Positions 45,764 to 55,287 of a DNA stretch of 64,000 nucleotides are shown here, one piece after another. Where the stretch lies: contig JAQTWB010000001.1 in the NCBI GenBank assembly GCA_028689495.1, positions 124,001 through 188,000 of the forward strand, written 5' to 3'. This DNA comes from a bacterium. Lineage in GTDB: Bacteria; Bdellovibrionota_C; UBA2361; SZUA-149; JAQTWB01. The position numbers and the translations under genes are program-made. The notes under the pieces were generated by a model. The model was given only the letters and a program-made list of their open reading frames with translations. It did not search any database and was not told where the DNA came from. Each line of letters opens with the position of its first letter. Position 1 is the first letter of the stretch.

Positions 45764-46781
45764 GTAGGGGGCCAACGATATTTGCTAGTGGCAGCGGTAA
45801 TCGCTGCCACATTCTAACGATATATTCATACTTTGAATTTTTGGGGTTTACGTCTGGGATGTCACCGCTGAAAGAGTGGTAGTGCCAGTTTAACTGGACA
45901 GGAAAAGCTCCCCATTGTTGTTTAAACTTGTAAGTTCCTCCGTCGGGACTAGAACGACCAAAGTCGAAAATTTTGTCTTTTGAGAGTATCGCTTGGCGAA
46001 TAATTTCCCAGTAAAGCGCCATATTCGGAGATTGTCGATTAAATTTTTTTAATGATGATGCCCAAACGATTTCTCTGGAGTGGCCATTGGTAACGGTGAG
46101 GCCAGCTGCCGCTGGTTGTTTGTCGAGGTAGCAGACGGTGATGGCAGCATTTTTACCGAATTGTTTCATCGTTTGGGAGAACAGTTTTTTTGGGTACACA
46201 GGAGTTCCAAGATCTCTCATGTTCTCTGAAAAGACTGTGTAGAAATCATCTATCGCTTGCGAGCAACTATTGTGCCCCTGCCATGTTTGTAACTCTGCAC
46301 CTTCCTTCAATGGGCGTCTGATCTGGCTTCGAAGTTTAGCTGGAAACGAACTGAACATTGTTTGTTCATCTTCCGTCAGGCGGAGCTCCATTGACACTTT
46401 GTGTTGACGAACTGTTTTTTTGGAAAAACATTCTGCGAAATTTGCCTGATGGCGGAACTCCAAATATTTCACTTTATGATTAGAGGCGATTGCGATTGAA
46501 CGTGTCAGTAGTTCAATGCAGGCTTCGGGACTGCCGAATGCACCCCCGGCGTTCAGGTAGGGGACGGAGATCATTGATTTGCCAAAAAGACTGCTTTTAA
46601 AAAGGAAGAGCGGCAGTATGCCCGCAATTCCTTTCTCATTTTCGGCTATTAGATAGAGCGGTTTGTGGGAAAATGTTTTTTCAATTATCTCGCTCCATTC
46701 ATACCTCAGAGCGTGATGAGTCTCGCTTACGAAGTCGTTCCATGCATCACGATCACTTGACTCAACTTGACGAATTTTCAC
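45744..46781 (-). CDS. FemAB-like GNAT-fold protein (type found in exopolysaccharide/XrtA loci)
   Basis: 'RYEWSEIIEKTFSHKPLYLIAENEKGIAGILPLFLFKSSLFGKSMISVPYLNAGGAFG…FDFGRSSPDGGTYKFKQQWGAFPVQLNWHY'. Confidence 0.82.
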   Translation of the reverse strand: MKIRQVESSDRDAWNDFVSETHHALRYEWSEIIEKTFSHKPLYLIAENEKGIAGILPLFLFKSSLFGKSMISVPYLNAGGAFGSPEACIELLTRSIAIASNHKVKYLEFRHQANFAECFSKKTVRQHKVSMELRLTEDEQTMFSSFPAKLRSQIRRPLKEGAELQTWQGHNSCSQAIDDFYTVFSENMRDLGTPVYPKKLFSQTMKQFGKNAAITVCYLDKQPAAAGLTVTNGHSREIVWASSLKKFNRQSPNMALYWEIIRQAILSKDKIFDFGRSSPDGGTYKFKQQWGAFPVQLNWHYHSFSGDIPDVNPKNSKYEYIVRMWQRLPLPLANIVGPLLSQHLP

Positions 46782-46862
46782 CGTTCAACCCTTTTAGATT
46801 TTATATCACATTACTATTTTCTACCGTTCTATCATCCAACAGAATTTTCGACACGGTACGAA

Positions 46863-47744
46863 TTAATTTTTGATGAAGACATCATTGATAGTGGAGAATT
46901 TAAATTCGCGCAGCAGATTGGATATCCGTTTAAGAAGTGCCTTGCTCCCGCTTTTGTGGCGAAATTTTGTTACGGGCGGTAGGTCGGGAAAGTCTGGTTG
47001 TTCGGGATCAATTTCCCAAGGATGGAAATAGCAGACAAAACTGCGATGCTCATATTGATTGATATGTTTCAGCCCCGCTTTGATTAGAAATGGGGGGAAG
47101 AGACGCCAATAGGCGCCGCCAGCTACTGGAAGTCTAATTTCACGGCCAAGGTAATTCAAATTACTTACGGCTAGAGGAATAATCTGCAAATCCCCCAAGG
47201 GTGTAGTTTGCCGGTAGGGTGTAAGGCTTTTGTCCCGGTTGTTGTAGCGTGGATGCATGATAGGGTACAGGCTGGAGTCGTAGCTGTACCCGGCGAGAAC
47301 CAGCTTTTCGTAAGCCCAGGGAGTTTTGTTTGTGATTGAGAAGCTTGGGGCTCGGTATCCATTTATTGAAGTTCCGGTCATGTCTTCCAGCATACGGCGG
47401 GAACGGTTGATGTCCTGAAAAAATAATTCAGGAGTTTGCTCAAATACAAGTTGATGTCCGTAGCCATGCGATCCTATTTCATGTCCAGCAGCGGCTATGT
47501 CACTAATCATCCTTTTGTGTCTTTGAGCTATGTAACCAAGAATGAAAAATGTTGCGCGAGTATTATTCTCCTGAAGTAGCTCAAGTATGCGGTAAGTACT
47601 TTTCTCTACACGGGTAGGTAGAGTATGCCATACTGCAGGAGGAGCGACCGATGCGAGATTTGAAGCATGGAAGTATTCCTCAACATCTATACTGAGAGCG
47701 TTAACATACGTGTTTTCCAGAGGTAATTGTGGCGATTGACTCAT
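46863..47744 (-). CDS. NodB-type polysaccharide deacetylase (ORF track start 47834)
   Basis: 'ALSIDVEEYFHASNLASV', 'TRATFFILGYIAQRHKRMISDIAAAGHEIGSHGYGHQLV', 'GYRAPSFSI', 'SSLYPI', 'YFHPWEIDPEQP'. Confidence 0.92.
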   Translation of the reverse strand: MSQSPQLPLENTYVNALSIDVEEYFHASNLASVAPPAVWHTLPTRVEKSTYRILELLQENNTRATFFILGYIAQRHKRMISDIAAAGHEIGSHGYGHQLVFEQTPELFFQDINRSRRMLEDMTGTSINGYRAPSFSITNKTPWAYEKLVLAGYSYDSSLYPIMHPRYNNRDKSLTPYRQTTPLGDLQIIPLAVSNLNYLGREIRLPVAGGAYWRLFPPFLIKAGLKHINQYEHRSFVCYFHPWEIDPEQPDFPDLPPVTKFRHKSGSKALLKRISNLLREFKFSTINDVFIKN

Positions 47745-49038
47745 GAGTTCCAGGGCCGAAAATATTAGCTGTTCATCCAGAGAATTCGCCCCTGGTTTGG
47801 TTAAAAGGCTCACGCCGGCGGGGAGGTTTCCCACGTTTTCCGAGATGTTTACAGTCTTGCGACTATTACGGCAATTCTCTGATACGAGTTTAGATGATTA
47901 TTTGAGGGAAACACTTTGCCAGACGCTGGGCGCCGAAAGGTGTGATTTTTATGGGACAGGAAAACGGGCTCTTACCGCGGCATTGTCTGAGTCTGTTGCT
48001 CGGGAACAAGGTGGGAAATTTGTCCTTGTTTCGGCGTATGGCTGTCCTGATGTCCCAGCTTCGGTAGTTGCCGCCGGTTTCAAACCCTGGTTGGTTGATG
48101 TCGACCCACAAACGATTGACCTCTTGGCTGATTCTATTCCTGATGATGTGGCCCGGGATAGTGTCGGGATTGTTCTGAGTAACTTGTATGGCATGGCAGA
48201 TTCCCTGCCCATGGGGGGTTCCCAATATCGTGCTTTGCCCTCTGATATCGTGGTTATCGACGATGCAAGTCAGGCGGCACTTACGCATACCGATATTGGG
48301 ACGGTTGGTTTGCGAGAAGGGACAAGGCTTGGTGTTTTAAGTTTTGGCCGAGGTAAATCTCTGTCGGCGTATGGCGGTGGTGCGGTGGTTGGGCGCTGTG
48401 TCTCGACTCGTGTGGAGGTTGCTCAGAGCCAGTCCGGAAAAAGGAATGGCCAACTTACTTCATTAGGGGTGTTTGGTGAGTTTAGCCTTCTTGTTCGAGC
48501 ATATATACTTTCGAGTCTGGAGCGACCAGAGTTGTACGGAATATTATCAAGGGTTCCTTTCCTTGGGTTGGGGCAAGCCAACTATCCTGATAATTTGGGG
48601 CCAGAAATAATTTCCAGATTTCAGTCATATGGGCTTTTGGCGATGATTCATTCTTTGGACTCCCGGAGGGAGGTTAGAAGAAGGCATATGAGAATCTGGG
48701 AAGAGGAATTAGGTGGTATATCGCAGATTGTTTTACCTCATTTGAATCGTGGAGAGTCCGGTGTAACCTTGAGCAGGTTGCCGTTATTATTTCCCTCCCG
48801 TGATATGCGTGATAGGCTTTTGCCGGCTTTGGTCGCGGCTGGGGCCAGTGTGTCATATCCAATTCCGCTGCATAGATTTTCACAGCTTGATGACTGTGTA
48901 CCTGAAGGTATTCGCTTTCCTGGTGCGGATAGGGTTGCTGATACAATTATGACGCTGCCAGTTCACGAGAAGGTGTCGTCTGGTGTGATCAAAAAGGTTG
49001 CAAAAACAATAAGAGGAGTTGCTGCGGCATGGATATAA
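47743..49038 (+). CDS. DegT/DnrJ/EryC1/StrS-like PLP aminotransferase (start may be 47845)
   Basis: 'YGTGKRALTAAL', 'VLVSAYGCPDVPASVVAAGFKPWLVDVDP', 'VVIDDASQAA', 'LSFGRGKSLSAYGGGAVV'. Confidence 0.75.
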   Translation: MSSRAENISCSSREFAPGLVKRLTPAGRFPTFSEMFTVLRLLRQFSDTSLDDYLRETLCQTLGAERCDFYGTGKRALTAALSESVAREQGGKFVLVSAYGCPDVPASVVAAGFKPWLVDVDPQTIDLLADSIPDDVARDSVGIVLSNLYGMADSLPMGGSQYRALPSDIVVIDDASQAALTHTDIGTVGLREGTRLGVLSFGRGKSLSAYGGGAVVGRCVSTRVEVAQSQSGKRNGQLTSLGVFGEFSLLVRAYILSSLERPELYGILSRVPFLGLGQANYPDNLGPEIISRFQSYGLLAMIHSLDSRREVRRRHMRIWEEELGGISQIVLPHLNRGESGVTLSRLPLLFPSRDMRDRLLPALVAAGASVSYPIPLHRFSQLDDCVPEGIRFPGADRVADTIMTLPVHEKVSSGVIKKVAKTIRGVAAAWI

Positions 49039-50210
49039 TAGGTCTCATTGTTGTCTTATCACTTTTGCTGATCTTTTACGCTTATTTAGGTTATCCGCTA
49101 ATTTTGTGGTGCCTGAATGAATTTAAGCCGTCATTGCCGTCGGCGAACGTTGTCAGTGAGGCGGATGCGCCAAAGTCTGTGTCGATTGTCATTACTGTGC
49201 ATAACGAGGCTCGAGTGATTCGTGAGAAGCTAGAGAATACACTAGCTGCAGCGCATGCATTTGAGGCGCTTGGCGATGATTACAGTGTTGAAGTTATTGT
49301 CGCGTCTGATGGTTCGACCGATGATACAGATACGATCGTTTCAGCATTTGCTGAGCGTGGGGTGAAGCTGGTTTCTCTCCCCCAGGCATCTGGAAAGGAA
49401 TACGCACAACAGGCGGCGGTTGCGACAGTCTCGGGAGATATCATTGTTTTTACTGATGCCAAGGTAACTCTTGATGAACAGGCAATTGTTAATGTCAGTC
49501 GTTATTTTTCAGACAAGTCAGTTGGCGCTGTTAGCAGTATTGACGTGGTGGATGGCGCTTCGTCTGATGGTAGTGGAGAAGGGTTGTATGTTCGGTATGA
49601 GATGAAGCTTAGGTCGCTTGAGTCACGATTTAATTCATTGGTTGGTTTGAGTGGCTCCGCTTTTGCGGTGCGGCGGGATGTTGCCTCTGAGTGGAGGACA
49701 GATCTACCTAGTGATTTTGCCCAGCTTTTGAGGGCTCAGCGTATGGGGTTGCGTGGCGTTCATGGAGCTGATGTCGTTTGTCGTTATAAACCGGTAGCGA
49801 CAGAAGAAGAAGAATTTTCCCGAAAAGTTCGAACGGTGTTGCGAGGTCTGACAGCCTTTTTTTCCGAAATTTCAGTGCTCAATCCGTTGGAATATAGGAC
49901 GTTTGCCTGGCAGATATTTAGTCATAAGTTATGCCGGTGGCTCGTCCCCCCGGCATTTATCATTGCATTTATCGGAAGTTATTTGCTGTCGCTAGGATCT
50001 GGTTTTTTCTTTCTTTGTTTTCTGGGTCTTTTTGGCCTGAGTCTGGCCGCGCTTGTCGGGTATGTGCATCCCCACCAGCGTCAGAATAAGGGTGTGAAGA
50101 TAGCTTTGTATTTCATGATAGCCAATATGGCGATTCTCAGGGCTTGGGTTCGCTATCTATCCGGGGAAAGGACAGTCAGATGGGTGCCATCAGAAAAAGG
50201 AAGGTTGTAG
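49029..50210 (+). CDS. Family 2 glycosyltransferase with C-terminal TM helices
   Basis: 'SIVITVHNEARVIREKLENTL', 'EVIVASDGSTDDTDTIV', 'VFTDAKVTLDEQAI', 'LRAQRMGLRGVHGADVVCRYKP'. Confidence 0.9.
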   Translation: MDIIGLIVVLSLLLIFYAYLGYPLILWCLNEFKPSLPSANVVSEADAPKSVSIVITVHNEARVIREKLENTLAAAHAFEALGDDYSVEVIVASDGSTDDTDTIVSAFAERGVKLVSLPQASGKEYAQQAAVATVSGDIIVFTDAKVTLDEQAIVNVSRYFSDKSVGAVSSIDVVDGASSDGSGEGLYVRYEMKLRSLESRFNSLVGLSGSAFAVRRDVASEWRTDLPSDFAQLLRAQRMGLRGVHGADVVCRYKPVATEEEEFSRKVRTVLRGLTAFFSEISVLNPLEYRTFAWQIFSHKLCRWLVPPAFIIAFIGSYLLSLGSGFFFLCFLGLFGLSLAALVGYVHPHQRQNKGVKIALYFMIANMAILRAWVRYLSGERTVRWVPSEKGRL

Positions 50211-50234
50211 TCAGTTGACCCGGATGTTTTACGT

Positions 50235-50284
50235 AAACCCGTCGCGAGGTTGAGTAGTCATATCTCAGGAACTTCGACGGGTTT
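50235..50284. other. Hairpin between the glycosyltransferase gene and glgP (perfect 10-bp stem, 30-nt loop)
   Basis: AAACCCGTCG (50235-50244) and CGACGGGTTT (50275-50284). Confidence 0.5.
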
Positions 50285-50346
50285 AATAGCATCAAAGCAG
50301 TGAGGCCACAGGTGCGCAAAATTGATGAAAGATGGAGTTTGAGTAA

Positions 50347-52926
50347 ATGAGTGATTTGACACCACGCGAAATTAGCACAACTTCTCAGACCCAGGAGGCA
50401 AAAGAGCTTTTTGCCCATCGCAATCCGCCAACTCGAATTGTAGTTGAAGATGATCGAACAGGAATGAGCGTTGAGACCCTTAAATCAGCCTTTCTTGATA
50501 ATTTGGCATATCTTCAGGGAGCAGATCTTTCATTTGCCACCCGCCATGATCTCTATATGGCGCTGTCGTATACAGTTCGAGATCGATTGATTCATCGTTG
50601 GATAAAAACAATCAAGACTTATCAAGCCCAGGACGTGAAACAGGTGTTCTATCTGTCGGCGGAATTCCTTATGGGGCGTCAGTTGCAGAATAATTTGCTT
50701 AATACGTCGCTCTGGAAACCGTCCAAGGAAGCTTTGAAGGAGATCGGTATTGAGTTGCGGGACCTACTGGGTGAGGAAGCGGAGCCAGGTCTCGGTAATG
50801 GTGGCCTTGGACGTTTGGCCGCATGTTTTCTTGATTCAATGGCTACTTTGCAGATTCCGGCGCACGGCTATGGCATTCGTTATGAGTTTGGCATTTTTCA
50901 ACAGGCGATTCAGAATGGCTGGCAGGTGGAACGACCGGATGAATGGTTGACGTTGGGGAATCCTTGGGAGATCCATCGACCGGAACATTCAGTGGAAGTG
51001 CAGTTTGGCGGACATACGGAGCAGTACATCGCTGAAAATGGTGAAACTCGCACAAGGTGGGTTCCGTTGCGTACTGTCATTGGTGCCCCTTATGACACCA
51101 TGGTGCCAGGGTATAATACCTGTACGGTTAATACACTGCGTTTGTGGCGTGCGCGTGCAAGTAAAGAGTTTGATTTTCACGTTTTTAACGCTGGTGATTA
51201 TACAAGAGCTGTAGAAGAGAAAACATTTTCAGAAAATATTTCCAAGGTTTTGTATCCGAACGACCATACTCCTCAGGGTCGTGAGCTGCGATTGCGGCAA
51301 CAGTATTTCTTTGTCTCCTGTTCAATACAGGACATTCTTCGTATTTATCTTCATAACCATGACAACCTCGATAACTTCCATCTCAAGACGGCAATTCAGC
51401 TAAACGACACTCATCCTTCGATTGGTGTTGCCGAATTGATGCGCTTGTTGGTGGATAGGTTTGGTTATAGTTGGGATGAAGCCTGGGATAAAACTGTGGC
51501 GACGATGGGATATACCAATCACACATTGCTGCCAGAGGCACTTGAGAAGTGGCCCGTGCACATGTTTGAGAAAATTTTGCCTCGCCATTTGGAGATTATT
51601 TATAAAATTAATGACAGGTTTCTGAAAAAGGTGGCGGAGAAGTTTCCCGGAGAGGCCGATCGTTTGGCGCGCATGTCGCTTATTGAAGAAGGCACCGAAA
51701 AACAGGTGCGTATGGCAAACCTGGCGACAATTGGTTCTCATGCGATTAATGGTGTTGCAGCGTTGCATACTCGTCTGGTCAAAGAGGAACTACTACGTGA
51801 CTTTGCCGAGTTGTGGCCGGAGCGATTTTCCAACAAGACGAATGGTGTCACTCCGCGACGCTGGATGATGCTTTGTAATCCAAAGCTGACATATCTTATT
51901 ACGGAAAAAATCGGTAAGGGATGGCTTAAGGATCTTAGCCGACTTCGACAATTGGAAAACTGGGCTAAAGATCGCAATTTTCGTGAAACCTGGGATACTT
52001 TCAAGACTGAGAATAAACAGGACCTGGCCGATTATATTCGTAACAGTAATGGGATCGCTATCGATGCTTCATCGCTTTTTGATGTGCAGGTTAAGCGACT
52101 GCACGAGTATAAGCGGCAGTTACTTAATGTGTTGTATGTGATCACATTGTTTAACCGGCTTAAGGCGAATCCGAAGCAGAGTATGCTGCCGCGGACATTT
52201 ATTTTTGGGGCCAAGGCGGCACCCGGCTATCACATGGCCAAACTGATTATTAAACTTATCAATTCAGTTGCTGAAGTTGTTAATAATGACCCTGATGTTT
52301 CTGGCCGGATTAAAGTTGTTTTTCTTTCCAATTTTTGTGTTTCGTTGGGTGAAATGGTTTATCCTGCCGCAGATTTGTCAGAGCAGATATCGATGGCAGG
52401 TAAGGAGGCCTCCGGTACCGGTAATATGAAGTTTGCTCTCAACGGTGCACTTACTATCGGCACATTGGATGGGGCCAATGTTGAAATTCGTGAAGCAGTT
52501 GGGGCGGAGAATTTTTTTCTTTTCGGCAATACCGTTGAAGATATCAACAAGATTCGCAGTGCCGGTTACCTATCGATGGAATATTACCGCTCCAATGTTG
52601 AGCTGAAGGCGGTAATTGATGCGATTGCCTCAGGGATTTTTTCGAATGGCGATGCTGAGCTTTTCAAGCCGATCGTGGACTCCCTTCTATATCAGGATCA
52701 GTATATGTTGTTTGCGGATTATCAATCCTATCTTGATATGCAAGAGCAGGTTAGCCGCACTTATCAGGATCGGGATCGTTGGATTGAAATGTCGATTCTT
52801 AATGTCGCGCGCATGGGTTATTTTTCTTCCGATCGGACGATTGCTGAATACAGCCAGGAGATCTGGGGTGTTCATCCAGTAGATATCGTTCTTGATGAAA
52901 AGGGCTGCCACGGGCGTAGCAGTTAA
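50347..52926 (+). CDS. glgP: Glycogen/alpha-glucan phosphorylase
   Basis: 'VFYLSAEFLMGRQLQNNL', 'GLGNGGLGRLAACFLDSMATL', 'NGVTPRRWM', 'VKRLHEYKRQLLN', 'EASGTGNMKFALNGALTIGTLDGANVEI'. Confidence 0.98.
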   Translation: MSDLTPREISTTSQTQEAKELFAHRNPPTRIVVEDDRTGMSVETLKSAFLDNLAYLQGADLSFATRHDLYMALSYTVRDRLIHRWIKTIKTYQAQDVKQVFYLSAEFLMGRQLQNNLLNTSLWKPSKEALKEIGIELRDLLGEEAEPGLGNGGLGRLAACFLDSMATLQIPAHGYGIRYEFGIFQQAIQNGWQVERPDEWLTLGNPWEIHRPEHSVEVQFGGHTEQYIAENGETRTRWVPLRTVIGAPYDTMVPGYNTCTVNTLRLWRARASKEFDFHVFNAGDYTRAVEEKTFSENISKVLYPNDHTPQGRELRLRQQYFFVSCSIQDILRIYLHNHDNLDNFHLKTAIQLNDTHPSIGVAELMRLLVDRFGYSWDEAWDKTVATMGYTNHTLLPEALEKWPVHMFEKILPRHLEIIYKINDRFLKKVAEKFPGEADRLARMSLIEEGTEKQVRMANLATIGSHAINGVAALHTRLVKEELLRDFAELWPERFSNKTNGVTPRRWMMLCNPKLTYLITEKIGKGWLKDLSRLRQLENWAKDRNFRETWDTFKTENKQDLADYIRNSNGIAIDASSLFDVQVKRLHEYKRQLLNVLYVITLFNRLKANPKQSMLPRTFIFGAKAAPGYHMAKLIIKLINSVAEVVNNDPDVSGRIKVVFLSNFCVSLGEMVYPAADLSEQISMAGKEASGTGNMKFALNGALTIGTLDGANVEIREAVGAENFFLFGNTVEDINKIRSAGYLSMEYYRSNVELKAVIDAIASGIFSNGDAELFKPIVDSLLYQDQYMLFADYQSYLDMQEQVSRTYQDRDRWIEMSILNVARMGYFSSDRTIAEYSQEIWGVHPVDIVLDEKGCHGRSS

Positions 52927-53359
52927 AGATAGTTGTCTCCGGGAAATTCTGTTTCTCGCACTTGCCGGCGAGTGAATTTTGCAGTAGCTTGCTTGGGCTG
53001 GACGGCGAGGTTGTCAACCAAGGTTAGTGCTTATAATGGTTTAACAATCAAGTTGAGTAGATGATTATACTTCTGTAACGCGCCAGGTCTTTCTCTTTTT
53101 CGATGTCTCTTGCTAATCAAAGCCCTCCTTGGCTGTATTTTCAAAATAGATTTCTTGGCTCAATGTTTGTCTGGTTCGGTGTCTTTTCAACGAGACTATA
53201 AACGTGAATCCGGATAAAAATCTCGCGCGGTGCAGAACCTCAAGTAAAGGCTTTTCAGGGTTGTCGGTCGATGTCGGAGACTGAGGTCTGATTTTGACCG
53301 GCAACCCTGTGTTTCCGAAATGGTTTTACAACAACACTCCGACAGGAGGGAGGTTTATC

Positions 53360-53524
53360 ATGCTGAAAGATAGCAAACCAACAAATAAAAGAAAAAGCGA
53401 CGCAAACAAAGGTAAAGTTGGTTGCCGTGGCACCCAACATCCTTTGGCAGGCAAAATGACTGCATTGATGTCTATCTGCAGCCAGTCAAATTTGGCTCAA
53501 CAGGACGCTCCGGCTAATGCCTGA
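53360..53524 (+). CDS. Small 54-aa basic/polar peptide (ORF track start 53294)
   Basis: ATG at 53360 preceded by GGAGGGAGG; 'MLKDSKPTNKRKSDANKGKVGCRGTQHPLAGKMTALMSICSQSNLAQQDAPANA'. Confidence 0.4.
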   Translation: MLKDSKPTNKRKSDANKGKVGCRGTQHPLAGKMTALMSICSQSNLAQQDAPANA

Positions 53525-53740
53525 TCGTGTTCTTTTTAAATAATCGGCTTAACTGCCGAGTGCGAAAATGAAATTGCTTGGAGTTACCTTCTGGTAACTC
53601 CATTCCTTCTCCGAGCTGCTATTGATGTTGTTCTCGATATTTTGTTTATGGATTTCTTGAGGTCGCACCACATCAACTTTTAATTGCGAAGTCGATCTGC
53701 GCTTGAGTGAAGAAGCAGTTGAATCAAAAAAATTTGGCTT

Positions 53741-53773
53741 ATGTTTGGGCAGGCATTGTGTCCGCCCAAACAT
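53741..53773. terminator. Hairpin terminator candidate downstream of the minus-strand gene at 53802-54356
   Basis: ATGTTTGGGC / GCCCAAACAT 10-bp perfect stem, TTTTT on the plus strand and an A-run on the other side (possibly bidirectional). Confidence 0.55.
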
Positions 53774-53801
53774 TTTTGCAAAATTGGAAACTTTCACTGT
53801 T

Positions 53802-54356
53802 TTAAAGGCGAAGGCCACTTGTGAAACTTGCGGAGAGTGAGCCGTTATGAACTTTGATAACGTAGCCTTCTCCTTCATTCCGGCCTTGCAAGAGAGCAAA
53901 TACCAAAGTTCCTTCCCGCATCTGAACTATCATATCCTTCCATGTTGATGCGTTGTTGTCTCTTCTATAGATTTCACCGACGCCAATGCATAATACAGTA
54001 GCCATAGTCTGCGAGGTTGAACCGGGGCCGAAAAAAGCAACGCGGCCCTGTCGAATTGGTGAAAAATCGCCGACAGTGTTTATCCGAAGTAGGATAGATT
54101 CATTCTCGATGCCATGCCGCGGCCGCGCCAAGGTCCATTTTGGAAACATTAATGCGAGTGGCCCGTCTTTAGGCATCACATTCCTTATCCAAGAATTATG
54201 GACCCTACCACGAATTATTTTTGGTGGATTGCATTCATCAAGCTTAATCGGGCATGGTGCAGAATATGGCCCAGGTACGCCTAACATAAGTTGTGTCTGT
54301 CCCTGAAAATCAAATCCCTCGCTCAATACGCCATGTGCAAAAGTAAAGCATTTCAT
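53802..54356 (-). CDS. Hypothetical 184-aa protein
   Basis: ORF with RBS-like AGGGAGG upstream on the minus strand and a terminator downstream; no family recognised. Confidence 0.6.
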   Translation of the reverse strand: MKCFTFAHGVLSEGFDFQGQTQLMLGVPGPYSAPCPIKLDECNPPKIIRGRVHNSWIRNVMPKDGPLALMFPKWTLARPRHGIENESILLRINTVGDFSPIRQGRVAFFGPGSTSQTMATVLCIGVGEIYRRDNNASTWKDMIVQMREGTLVFALLQGRNEGEGYVIKVHNGSLSASFTSGLRL

Positions 54357-54591
54357 AAAACCTCCCTTGAGAAAAAGTAAACAGCAGGTGCTGAGAGAAC
54401 CTTGAGATTCAACTGCTCCTGACCAGGGTAGTGAGCCACCAGACTCAGGAGCATCGTGCTATATACATGAAAAGGGATATGAAAAAGCGGAAATGAACAA
54501 CAGGTGTTCAATAGGCAGTAAGACTATCAGTTTATTTGTCCGGGTCAAGCGGTGCTCAAAAGAGGCGATCAATGAGAGCAGGCAACGGTTT

Positions 54592-55269
54592 TTACTTTTT
54601 GCTGTCTTTTATCATCTGGGTAAGCTGTTGAAGTTTCGCTTCCGTGAATATGCCGTAAACTTTACCTATAATTTGTCGCTGCTTATCGAGCAATATCGCC
54701 ATGGATTGATGTTCACCCCGCTCCGTGAAGCGCTGCTCCAGCTTATCGGCATCACTAAACACAGGTATGATATTCGCTTGATCCTCGGGGCTGTACTTTT
54801 TCTTCATCCCACGGCGAATCACACTTTCCAGCAGGCCGGGGACAACGCCAGAGATTACAGGCATTTCGTATACGGGTCGTTGCGGGTCAAGTGCTCGTAG
54901 CTTTCTTGCCCATAGAGCGACGTTTTCTTTGCTTTCATGGGAGAAGCCAAGGAGGACAAATACTTCGGTGTGTGGGAAGTCCCTGGGCAGTTCCAGTGTC
55001 ATTTTGTTTAATGATGAGCTCTGAATTGTCGGGAAGGTATTGCTCAAGGCGTGGTCGGGCGATGCCGCCTGGCCCGATGAGCAACCGGAGAAAGTGAAAT
55101 TTACAAGCAGGCTGATGGCTATGAACAGGGCAATTGAATTTCTAGCTGGCACTTGTAGTTTCCCCGTAGAGTCATTGATTGATTGAAAAATATTACATCC
55201 GGTTTGCCATTTACGATATTCTGGCGAATAATTCCACTGTTTTGAAGTATTCCCTGCCAATCGGCACAC
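54592..55269 (-). CDS. Lipoprotein with thioredoxin-like/ATP10-SCO-like fold (start probably internal, near 55152)
   Basis: Lipobox 'VNFTFSGCSSG'; 'HTEVFVLLGFSHESKENVALWARKLRAL…VYEMPVISG…DKQRQIIGKVYG'. Confidence 0.55.
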   Translation of the reverse strand: MCRLAGNTSKQWNYSPEYRKWQTGCNIFQSINDSTGKLQVPARNSIALFIAISLLVNFTFSGCSSGQAASPDHALSNTFPTIQSSSLNKMTLELPRDFPHTEVFVLLGFSHESKENVALWARKLRALDPQRPVYEMPVISGVVPGLLESVIRRGMKKKYSPEDQANIIPVFSDADKLEQRFTERGEHQSMAILLDKQRQIIGKVYGIFTEAKLQQLTQMIKDSKK

Positions 55270-55287
55270 AGATGGAGAATATTTGGT

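Noticed and set aside
53579-53601. GAGTTACC-TTCT-GGTAACTC hairpin
   Set aside because: Good stem but no T-tract on either side and no gene end close enough for a confident terminator; could be chance.
54493-54900. 135-aa plus ORF antisense to the thioredoxin-like lipoprotein
   Set aside because: The minus-strand frame has a lipobox and a coherent fold; plus frame has none.
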